NCBI GenBank assembly: GCA_035645555.1
Contig: DASQMI010000086.1
Span: forward strand, 62,001-126,000
From: Lysobacter_F sp035645555
Lineage (GTDB): Bacteria > Pseudomonadota > Gammaproteobacteria > Xanthomonadales > Xanthomonadaceae
Reading direction: 5' to 3'
Length of the DNA stretch: 64,000 nucleotides
The translations under genes and the position numbers were made by a program. Positions 44,299 through 51,274 of the stretch are shown in pieces. A model generated the notes under the pieces. The model was not told the origin of the DNA, did not search any database, and was given only the letters and a program-made list of their open reading frames with translations. The stretch's first letter is position 1; every line of letters starts with the position of its first letter.

Positions 44299-44759
44299 AA
44301 GGTGACCCTCAAGATGCCCTTCGGGTGCTTCGGGTTATTGATGCTCAGCTCAGCCGCACACTTCGCGCCAGCGTACTGAAAGTACGCTGCCAGATCGTTT
44401 GGTATGACTGGGTGTCGAGCCCATGCATCAACACGGTAGCTCTTCTTGATTGCCTCATGGGCTATGCGTATCTCAAGCGCTTTTCGTATCGCAGCGAGAT
44501 CGTCAACCAACGACGTAAGGTCGATAACAACATCGATGTCGTCAGGGAATTCCTTCCGGCGAACAAAACTCCCATCGATCCACAGCGGCGTGCCCTTCGG
44601 CAGCTGGCCGTTGATCTTCTCGGCAAGGAACCTCTCAAAATTCTTCCACAGGTGCTGGCGATGTTGATTCCAGCAGAGAGCCGAGCCAGCTTCTTCCAGT
44701 TTGCAATCCCACACACCGGCAGGCAAAAGCCCGTGGTCACTGAACGGTGGTATCGCCAT
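44295..44759 (-). CDS. Nucleotidyltransferase-like protein (DUF6932 type)
   Basis: 154 residues. It starts I-P-P-F-S-D-H-G-L-L-P-A-G-V-W and carries the nucleotidyltransferase core I-D-G-S-F-V-R-R-K then D-D-I-D-V-V-I-D-L (about 61-82). G-S and the D-x-D form the catalytic site. The opening P-P-F/G-x-L-P-x-G and the motif order are those I associate with DUF6932; this is from memory, not a search. Relatives often occur in two-gene toxin-antitoxin or defence modules. A GGAGG site precedes the start. The base composition is AT-richer than in the tail genes. Confidence 0.75.
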   Translation of the reverse strand: MAIPPFSDHGLLPAGVWDCKLEEAGSALCWNQHRQHLWKNFERFLAEKINGQLPKGTPLWIDGSFVRRKEFPDDIDVVIDLTSLVDDLAAIRKALEIRIAHEAIKKSYRVDAWARHPVIPNDLAAYFQYAGAKCAAELSINNPKHPKGILRVTL

Positions 44760-44789
44760 CCGTGCCTCCGCTAGCAGTAGCGGTCGTCC

Positions 44790-44824
44790 AAAAAATGGCA
44801 GCGGCGAAGTACTGCCGCTGCCAT
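44790..44824 (-). terminator. Terminator after the OB-fold membrane protein gene
   Basis: A perfect ten-base stem, TGGCAGCGGC/GCCGCTGCCA, with an eight-base loop is followed on the minus strand by TTTTT. It separates the OB-fold gene from the two-gene module, whose start lies 30 bases further on. Confidence 0.88.
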
Positions 44825-44841
44825 GCGGTCAGCGCCTTGCG

Positions 44842-45510
44842 TTAGCGCACTCGGCAGTCGTCGAGCATTGGCGAGCCAATCACCTCGCCCGCGCCTTCAC
44901 ACACCAGGGTGATCTTGCTGCCCTTGGCCAGCGATGCGGCGACATCCTTGCTCAGACCACGCGCCTGCACATGCTGGAACATGTTCGAGCTCTCGAGCTG
45001 CACGACCGGCTCATCGCCCATTCCCGAGTCGATGCCAGCCACTTTGCCGGTGATCTCCAGCGTCTTCCCCTTGTACTGCGAGTCGGCCGCCACTTCGTTC
45101 GCCTCGTATGAGGCGAAGAGCTCCGCCGCGGTCACCTTGATCGCATCGGCCGGTGCGGCCTGTTCGACGGCCGCGGCGGAGTTGTCCCGGGCTTCCGCGC
45201 GCGCCTTGTAGTCCTGGTACGCATCACCGCTGAGTGCGGCCGCGCCGAGGATGCCCCAGCCGATGAAGTACACGATCGGCGACACGACCAGCGACGCAAT
45301 GAGCGGGATCAGCCCCTTGCGGGTGAAGCCGCGCGCCATGACGACGATCGCCAGAATGAAGGCGACCAGGTTGAGCGGCCATCCGACGAAGACGCCCGCG
45401 CCGGGCAACGGGATCAGGAACAGTACCCACGCGAGGATGAGACACACCCATGTGGCTTTTACGGGTGCGCTGCGCGGTGTGGTCGTGACGGTTTCGGTTG
45501 CTGCGTTCAT
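44842..45510 (-). CDS. Membrane-anchored OB-fold (tRNA_anti-like) protein
   Basis: 222 residues. Two membrane regions lie near the N-terminus (about 20-60 and 66-92), followed by a linker and a C-terminal OB-fold of the tRNA_anti-like type (about 122-222). That domain contains Y-K-G-K-T-L-E-I-T-G-K-V and G-S-K-I-T-L-V-C-E-G and ends D-C-R-V. Such proteins are common next to phage repressors and in accessory loci. Lysogen-expressed membrane proteins here often act in superinfection exclusion, but that is inference from place. Confidence 0.75.
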   Translation of the reverse strand: MNAATETVTTTPRSAPVKATWVCLILAWVLFLIPLPGAGVFVGWPLNLVAFILAIVVMARGFTRKGLIPLIASLVVSPIVYFIGWGILGAAALSGDAYQDYKARAEARDNSAAAVEQAAPADAIKVTAAELFASYEANEVAADSQYKGKTLEITGKVAGIDSGMGDEPVVQLESSNMFQHVQARGLSKDVAASLAKGSKITLVCEGAGEVIGSPMLDDCRVR

Positions 45511-45663
45511 GGAGACTCCCCTGTCGTGACGAAGCGTGGCGTAGCCACGCGGTTGACGCTTCCTGCGCGGCGGAACTGCAGTGCGCGGGACAGCGAATGC
45601 TGATGTTCACCCTGCGCGCCGATATGCCCCCGGCAACGTATTGGCCGACGTTGACCGTGTGCC

Positions 45664-46098
45664 CTAACTGCGCTTCCCCTTTTTTCGGCCGCCCACGGTG
45701 AAGGACTGCTCCCCCACCGTCAGCGGACCCGAGACCACCTGCCCCGCGCCCCCGTTCACCGTGACGCCGCCGGTCGGCTGCGTAGCCGCGGTCGCCGTAC
45801 CGAGCACAGCCAGCGCCGCCGCGCGGATCTCCGGCGACGCGCCGCGATACCGTCTGAGCAGTTCAGATTCTTCGGAGGACACCGTTGCTGCGGGTCGCCC
45901 AGTGAGGATGTAGACGACGTCGGCGCCGTGGGCCGCGATCGCTGAGAGATAGGCCACGTCAGGCGCCGTTGATGCCGCCTCGTATGCAGCCTGCGTGCGG
46001 CGGCTTACTCCCCCGAGCGCGGCAAAGTCGGCCTGGTTGAGGCCGATCCGATCGCGCTCCTCCCTGAGGCGCAAGGCCAATCCCTGTGCATCGTGCAT
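45664..46098 (-). CDS. Phage repressor (CI-type, Xre helix-turn-helix)
   Basis: 144 residues from the ATG at 46098; a longer frame runs through the operator region. The N-terminal Xre domain (about 1-60) has R-E-E-R-D-R-I-G-L-N-Q-A-D-F-A-A-L-G-G-V-S-R-R-T. The C-terminal part is a Gly/Val-rich beta segment without an evident Ser-Lys protease site, so it may not be RecA-cleaved. It is divergent from the Cro-like gene across a shared operator. Confidence 0.85.
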   Translation of the reverse strand: MHDAQGLALRLREERDRIGLNQADFAALGGVSRRTQAAYEAASTAPDVAYLSAIAAHGADVVYILTGRPAATVSSEESELLRRYRGASPEIRAAALAVLGTATAATQPTGGVTVNGGAGQVVSGPLTVGEQSFTVGGRKKGKRS

Positions 46099-46117
46099 TT
46101 CGTCGCACCCCAACCTA

Positions 46118-46146
46118 TTGACATGAGCAGTTTTCTGCTCAATGAT
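46118..46146 (+). promoter_or_regulatory. Early promoter with repressor operator in its spacer
   Basis: TTGACA (46118-46123), a 17-base spacer and AATGAT (46141-46146). The spacer plus one base is a perfect palindrome, TGAGCAG-TTTT-CTGCTCA (46124-46141). On the other strand TTGAGC and AATAGG lie 17 bases apart, giving the repressor its own promoter over the same operator. A related CAGTTTT stretch occurs at 46163. Confidence 0.85.
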
Positions 46147-46178
46147 GGTTTCCAGTTCTGCACAGTTTTGCACGACCT

Positions 46179-46412
46179 ATGGGCACGAAGCACCCCAAGT
46201 CCGTCCGTACCCCTGAGCAGGTCCGTGCTGAATTCGATCGTCTGGGGATGACGGTTGCGGACTTCGCCCGGAAACACGGCTTCAAGCAGCCGGGGATCGT
46301 CTACCAGGTGCTTAGCGGCCAGAAGAAGGGCCGCAGGGGAGAAGCACATCGCGCCGCGGTGTTGCTCGGTCTCAAGCAGGGCATCGTCCGCGGAGCGCAG
46401 CGCCATGAGTAA
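46179..46412 (+). CDS. Cro/Cox-like DNA-binding protein
   Basis: 77 residues. Helix-turn-helix pattern M-T-V-A-D-F-A-R-K-H-G-F-K-Q-P-G-I-V-Y-Q-V-L-S-G, followed by a basic segment K-K-G-R-R-G. It is the first gene of the rightward early operon, opposite the repressor, so it acts as the lytic-side switch protein. The end overlaps ogr by eight bases. Confidence 0.82.
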   Translation: MGTKHPKSVRTPEQVRAEFDRLGMTVADFARKHGFKQPGIVYQVLSGQKKGRRGEAHRAAVLLGLKQGIVRGAQRHE

Positions 46413-46686
46413 AGCGCCAGGGATGCACTGCCCGCACTGCAAGCACCCCGCTCGAGCCCGGACCAGTACGGCGATGTCGCCGCTCTACCGAGAAGTCACC
46501 TACACGTGCCTCAACGTCCACTGCGGGCACGTCTTCGTATGCGGCCTCGAGGCCATCCGCACGCTGTCGCCGTCGGCGATACCGGACCCCGAAATCAATC
46601 TCCCCCTTTCCCGTCACGTGCGGCAGCGCCTGCTGCTGCAGCAGCTTCGCCTCGACTTGGAGGAAGAGACCAATGAACCGGCATGA
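46405..46686 (+). CDS. ogr: Ogr/Delta-type zinc-finger late activator
   Basis: 93 residues from the ATG at 46405. It has the zinc site C-P-H-C ... C-L-N-V-H-C-G-H with the conserved A-R-x-R-T-S and Y-x-x-x-x-C-x-N pattern of Ogr. Ogr recruits RNA polymerase to P2 late promoters. Its place inside the early operon, directly after cro, differs from P2, where ogr follows D. Confidence 0.9.
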   Translation: MSKAPGMHCPHCKHPARARTSTAMSPLYREVTYTCLNVHCGHVFVCGLEAIRTLSPSAIPDPEINLPLSRHVRQRLLLQQLRLDLEEETNEPA

Positions 46687-47020
46687 CGAACAGGTCCTGG
46701 TGGCTGCCCAGCGCTTCTACGCGCGCCACGAGGCCGAGCACCTGGATCACGACAGCGACCGCCTGATCGATCGCTGCTCCGCCTACCTCGTGGAGACCTT
46801 CGGCATGCCGGAGCGCGCCGCACGCCTTGCCGCGATGGAAGTGCGCGCCGAACAACAGACGCGCGGCGTTGCCGCGATCGTGGACGTCGACCGCAGCAAT
46901 GCGCGCATGGTCATCGTCCGCGACCTCGACACGGATGCCGTCGCGATGGTCACGGTGAGCGAGCTGCTGCAGCTGGTGCGCTTGCGCAGCCGCCCGCCGA
47001 CGCCTGTACCCGCCGGCTAA
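46673..47020 (+). CDS. Small early phage protein of unknown function
   Basis: 115 residues, overlapping ogr by 14 bases. The N-terminal helix is charged (R-H-D-E-Q-V-L-V-A-A-Q-R-F-Y), followed by a beta-rich segment (A-I-V-D-V-D-R-S-N-A-R-M-V-I-V-R-D). No known motif. Confidence 0.6.
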   Translation: MNRHDEQVLVAAQRFYARHEAEHLDHDSDRLIDRCSAYLVETFGMPERAARLAAMEVRAEQQTRGVAAIVDVDRSNARMVIVRDLDTDAVAMVTVSELLQLVRLRSRPPTPVPAG

Positions 47021-47105
47021 CCGCCTCTCCGCCCCTGCCTACCGACCTCCCGCCCGGCCGCGTTGACCGGGCACAGGTTCGCTTTTGCCCGAGTTCCGCC
47101 CACCC

Positions 47106-49745
47106 ATGCGACCCGATCTGCAGCAAGAAATCCGCGCCCGCCTCGTGCGCGACTTCGCATTCAAGGAACGCGGCGAGTGGCTGCGCGAGGGGCGCTGTCC
47201 GGAGTGCGGGAAGAAAGAGCTCTACGTGCACGCCGAGCGGCCGTGGGTGGCGCGCTGCGGTCGCCTGAACCGCTGCGGGGCCGAGCTGCACGTGCGCGAG
47301 GTCTACCGCGATCTGTTCGACAACTGGAGCGAGCGCTTCGTCGCCGGCGAACAGAATCCGCACGCGGCCGCCGACGCCTACCTCGAGTACGCCCGCGGCT
47401 TCGACCTGACCCGCCTGCGCGGCCTCTACTCGCAGGAGTGGTACCGCGACCCGGAGCTGAGCATCAGCAGCGCGACGGTCCGCTTCCCGATCGAAGGCGG
47501 TGCGTGGTGGGAGCGGCTGATCGACCGCCCCGAGAGGTTCGGCAAGAAGAAGGCGCGGTTCGCGCCGGGGAAGTCGTATCAGGGGCGCTGGTGGCAGATG
47601 CCGGACAGCCCGGCCGGCGCCGCCGAGCTGTGGCTGACCGAGGGCATCTTCGACACAGTCGCCCTCGAGCTGAACGGCACGGCCTCGCGTGCCCTGCTCT
47701 CGTCCAACAACTACCCGGCCGAAGCCCTGGCACGCCTCGCCGAGGAATGCCGACAGGCGGAGCGCCCGCGCCCGATGCTGGTGTGGGCGCTCGACGGCGA
47801 CGCCGCAGGACGCGAGTTCACCCGGCGCTGGGTCGAGCGCGCGCGCTCCGAAGGCTGGGACTGCACGGCCGCGCAGATTCCGCAGCGTGGCGGCGCCAAG
47901 GTGGACTGGAACGTCGCGCACCAGCGCGGGTGGCTGACCGAGAAGCACCTCGAGGAGTACCGGTACCACGGCGCGCTGCTGATCGCCGAGTCGGCCACCG
48001 AGAAGGCGCTGTTGATGTACCAGCGCACCGAGCGCAAGGAGTTCGCGTTCGGCTTCGCCAGCAAGCTGTACTGGTTCAAGCTGGATCTGGAGCGCTACGA
48101 CAAGGCGCGGCAGGCGCTGGAGAACAGCGACGAAGGGCTGACCGAGAAGGAGATGCGCGAGCGCGCGCTCCGCGAGTCAGGCGGCGTGGTGGAGATCGCC
48201 AACTGCTACCCGCACCCGCTGTACTACCAGGCCAACGCGCTGACCGACGAGTCCTGGTATTACTACCGGATCGACTTCCCCCACACGCGGAAGCCGATCA
48301 AGAACACCTTCACCGCGGCACAGCTGGCCAGCGCGTCGGAGTTCAAGAAGCGCCTGCTGGCGATCGCGCCGGGCGCCGTGTTCACCGGCACCACGCAGCA
48401 ACTCGATCGCATCTTCCGCGAGACGCTGGATGCCATCAAAACCGTCGAGACGGTCGACTTCATCGGCTACAGCCGCGAGCACGGATGCTGGGTGTTCGGC
48501 GACGTGGCGGTGCGGGGCGGCCAGATCTACACGCTGAACGACGAGGACTACTTCGAGTTCGGCAAGCTCTCGGTGAAGTCGCTCAACCAGAGCGTGGGCT
48601 TGGCCATCAACCTTGCCCGCGACGAGTACCGCTCGGACTGGCTCAACATGCTCTGGGCGTGCTTCGGGCCGAAGGGCGTTGTGGCGCTGGCGTTCTGGTT
48701 CGGCTCGCTGTTCGCCGAGCAGATCCGCGAGCGGCAGAAGTCGTACCCCTTCCTCGAGATCATCGGCGAGGCCGGCTCCGGCAAGTCCACGCTGGTCGAG
48801 TTCCTGTGGAAGCTGGTCGGCCGTCGGGACTACGAAGGCTTCGACCCCAGCAAGTCCACGGCCGCGGCGCGGGCGCGCAACTTCGCCCAGGTGTCAGGCC
48901 TGCCGGTCGTACTGATCGAGGGCGACCGCGACACTGAGGGCGCCAAGCAACGGGCGTTCGACTGGAACGAGCTGAAAACCGCCTACAACGGCCGCTCGGT
49001 GCGCGCCACCGGCGTCAAGAACGGCGGCAACGAGACGCGCGAGCCGCCGTTTCGCGGCACGATCGTGATAGCGCAGAACGCCGAGGTGACCAGCAGCGAC
49101 GCCATCTTGCAGCGCCTGGTGCACCTGTCCTTCGACAAGGCTGCGCACACCCCCGAGACCAAGGCGCTGGCCGAGCAGCTTGAACGCATGCCGGTCGAAG
49201 CCGTGAGCGGCTTCGTGCTTGCCGCCACCACGCGCGAGAACAAGGTGCTGGAGGCCGTGTTCGAGCGCGTGCCCGGTTACACCGATGCGCTGCTGGCCAA
49301 CCCGGAGATCAAGTCGGTCCGCATCGCGAAGAACCACGCGCAGATGCAGGCGCTGGTCGATGCGCTCCGCAGCGTGGTGAGGCTGACCGACGAACAGCAC
49401 CGGCAGACGAAGGAGCTGCTGGTCGAGATGGCGATCGAGCGCCAGCGCGCAATCAATGCCGACCACCCGTACGTGCAGGCGTTCTGGGAGCTGTTCGAGC
49501 ACGTCGACAGCAAGACCACGGAGGAGTCGATCAACCACTCGCGCGATCCGGAGCTGATCGCGGTGAGCCTGGTCGAGTTCGAGGAGCGGCTTGCGCGCCG
49601 CGGGCTGCGCCTGCCCTGCGACATGACAGAGATGAAGCGGCACCTGCGCACCTCGCGCGTGCGCCGCTTCGTGGACATCAAGACGGTCAACAGCCGGATC
49701 ACCAACGCCAGCAAGAAGTGCTGGGTGTTCCGGATCGAGCGGTAA
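47106..49745 (+). CDS. Phage primase-helicase (zinc finger, Toprim-like and P-loop ATPase)
   Basis: 879 residues from the ATG at 47106; a TTG at 47085 adds seven. The N-terminal zinc finger is C-P-E-C-G-K-K ... C-G-R-L-N-R-C. A Toprim-like region follows (about 170-285: L-W-L-T-E-G-I-F-D-T-V-A-L and W-A-L-D-G-D-A-A-G). A large central domain leads to a P-loop, E-A-G-S-G-K-S-T (about 555), with a downstream V-L-I-E-G-D Walker-B. It probably primes and unwinds phage DNA and replaces the P2 A/B replication pair. Confidence 0.88.
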   Translation: MRPDLQQEIRARLVRDFAFKERGEWLREGRCPECGKKELYVHAERPWVARCGRLNRCGAELHVREVYRDLFDNWSERFVAGEQNPHAAADAYLEYARGFDLTRLRGLYSQEWYRDPELSISSATVRFPIEGGAWWERLIDRPERFGKKKARFAPGKSYQGRWWQMPDSPAGAAELWLTEGIFDTVALELNGTASRALLSSNNYPAEALARLAEECRQAERPRPMLVWALDGDAAGREFTRRWVERARSEGWDCTAAQIPQRGGAKVDWNVAHQRGWLTEKHLEEYRYHGALLIAESATEKALLMYQRTERKEFAFGFASKLYWFKLDLERYDKARQALENSDEGLTEKEMRERALRESGGVVEIANCYPHPLYYQANALTDESWYYYRIDFPHTRKPIKNTFTAAQLASASEFKKRLLAIAPGAVFTGTTQQLDRIFRETLDAIKTVETVDFIGYSREHGCWVFGDVAVRGGQIYTLNDEDYFEFGKLSVKSLNQSVGLAINLARDEYRSDWLNMLWACFGPKGVVALAFWFGSLFAEQIRERQKSYPFLEIIGEAGSGKSTLVEFLWKLVGRRDYEGFDPSKSTAAARARNFAQVSGLPVVLIEGDRDTEGAKQRAFDWNELKTAYNGRSVRATGVKNGGNETREPPFRGTIVIAQNAEVTSSDAILQRLVHLSFDKAAHTPETKALAEQLERMPVEAVSGFVLAATTRENKVLEAVFERVPGYTDALLANPEIKSVRIAKNHAQMQALVDALRSVVRLTDEQHRQTKELLVEMAIERQRAINADHPYVQAFWELFEHVDSKTTEESINHSRDPELIAVSLVEFEERLARRGLRLPCDMTEMKRHLRTSRVRRFVDIKTVNSRITNASKKCWVFRIER

Positions 49746-49814
49746 CAGGCGGCCCCGGCGGAGGGGGCGGCCACCCCCTCCCGAGGCCCATCACCCCGAA
49801 GGAGAGAGAGCACC

Positions 49815-50453
49815 ATGCAACCGCAGAACGAAACGCCCGCGACGGCGCAAACCCCCGAGGCTCCGGGCACCGGGGCCGCGGCGCAGGCTACCACGCCCGA
49901 TTCCCGCGCCTTCCTGCTGGCCAGCGTCGCGTGGCTGGAGGCCACGCGCTCCCGCCATGTCGCCGACGAAGCGGTGTACCGCGCCCTGGCGCGCGCGCAC
50001 CGCGCGGACCCGCACATCACCAACGAGACCGAGCGCGAGCACCTCGTCGAAGCAGCGCTGCGGCGCGCGGACGAGGCTGCGACCTTCGCCGCCGCCACCG
50101 GGCGCCGCATCGAGGCGCTACGCGGCCCTGATCCGGTTGCCGGCGCGCTCGCCGACATCGAGCCGATGGCGACGGTGGTGATCACCGTGCTGCGCGATCG
50201 CATCACGCAAACGGCGCGCCTCGTGCTGGGCCGGGCGCAGACCGTGACGCGCATGTGGACGCGGGAGGGGAACAGCTGGCGCAGTCGCGACCCCGACTGG
50301 GGCCTGCAGGAAGAGCGGCTCGGCATCGAGCTCGCCGAGTACATGGACGCGCTGGACCTGCCCACGCGGGTGGCCGACTTGCTGCCCCGCCCCTCCTCGA
50401 TGAGCGCCGCCGCGGCGCTGGCCCGCGTCGCCGCCGAGGTGCGCCATGGGTGA
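49815..50453 (+). CDS. Hypothetical phage protein
   Basis: 212 residues. Helical, with a Pro/Ala-rich N-terminus and the segments A-F-L-L-A-S-V-A-W-L-E-A-T and W-T-R-E-G-N-S-W-R. A GGAGAGAGAG site precedes it. It follows the primase gene, so an early role is likely. Family unknown. It ends in the overlap ATGGGTGA with the next gene. Confidence 0.6.
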   Translation: MQPQNETPATAQTPEAPGTGAAAQATTPDSRAFLLASVAWLEATRSRHVADEAVYRALARAHRADPHITNETEREHLVEAALRRADEAATFAAATGRRIEALRGPDPVAGALADIEPMATVVITVLRDRITQTARLVLGRAQTVTRMWTREGNSWRSRDPDWGLQEERLGIELAEYMDALDLPTRVADLLPRPSSMSAAAALARVAAEVRHG

Positions 50454-50637
50454 GCTGCTGCCCCTCCTGCTGATTTCGGTGGCCCCATTTGCCGCTGGGC
50501 TGCTGGTGGCGCGCCTGTGGGGCACGCGCCCGCATCGTCCGCGTCACGCGGGCTTGGCTGTCGGCCAGGTGCCGCGCGCGATCCGCCGCCGCGCGCAGGC
50601 GGTGCGTCGCGAGCGTCTGGGAGGCCACCATGCGTGA
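50446..50637 (+). CDS. Small single-helix membrane protein
   Basis: 63 residues. An N-terminal hydrophobic helix (L-L-P-L-L-L-I-S-V-A-P-F-A-A-G-L-L-V-A) is followed by a strongly basic tail. Both ends overlap neighbours by eight bases. Function unknown. Confidence 0.5.
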   Translation: MGELLPLLLISVAPFAAGLLVARLWGTRPHRPRHAGLAVGQVPRAIRRRAQAVRRERLGGHHA

Positions 50638-51274
50638 GCCGATCCAAGCCTTCCCCCTGCAGTGGCCTACCGGCTGGAAGCGCACGCCGAGCTACCAGCG
50701 CGACTCCGGTCGCTTCGGGAAGCGGCGAGCGGCAGCGGGCGGATACACGGGCAAGGGCGAGCTGACCGTCGCGGACGCCGTGGCGCGCGTCCGCGAGCAG
50801 CTGCGCGTGATGCGCGTCCGCGACGACGACCTGGTCGTGAGCACCAACCTCACGCTGCGGCTGGACGGGTGGCCGCGCAGCAACCAGCCCGAGCCGCAGG
50901 ATCCCGGCGTGGCGGTCTACTGGCGCGACGGCGGCGAGACCCGCTGCATGGCGATCGACCGCTACCGGCGGGTGGCCGACAACCTCGCCGCGATCGCGGC
51001 GACCCTCGAGGCCATGCGCGCGATCGAGCGCCACGGCGGCGCCGAGATCCTGACGCGCGCCTTCGCCGGCTTCGCGGCCCTGCCCGGTCCGTCCAGCGCG
51101 GAACCGTGGTGGGAGGTGCTCGGCGTGCCCCGCAACGCGCACGCGACAAACGTCGAAGCCGCGTACCGACGCCTGCGCTCCCTGCACCACCCGGACCGGG
51201 GCGGCGACGCCGCAGCATTCCACCGGGTGCAGGAGGCGTACGAGCAGTGGCAGTCGGAGGCGCGCCATGCGTGA
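50630..51274 (+). CDS. J-domain (DnaJ-like) phage protein
   Basis: 214 residues from the ATG at 50630. The C-terminal 60 residues are a J domain: W-W-E-V-L-G-V-P-R-N-A ... A-Y-R-R-L-R-S-L-H-H-P-D-R-G-G-D, with the essential His-Pro-Asp. The N-terminal 150 residues are unique. It probably recruits host DnaK during replication or assembly. It is in one operon with the cytosine methylase, which it overlaps. Confidence 0.85.
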   Translation: MREPIQAFPLQWPTGWKRTPSYQRDSGRFGKRRAAAGGYTGKGELTVADAVARVREQLRVMRVRDDDLVVSTNLTLRLDGWPRSNQPEPQDPGVAVYWRDGGETRCMAIDRYRRVADNLAAIAATLEAMRAIERHGGAEILTRAFAGFAALPGPSSAEPWWEVLGVPRNAHATNVEAAYRRLRSLHHPDRGGDAAAFHRVQEAYEQWQSEARHA

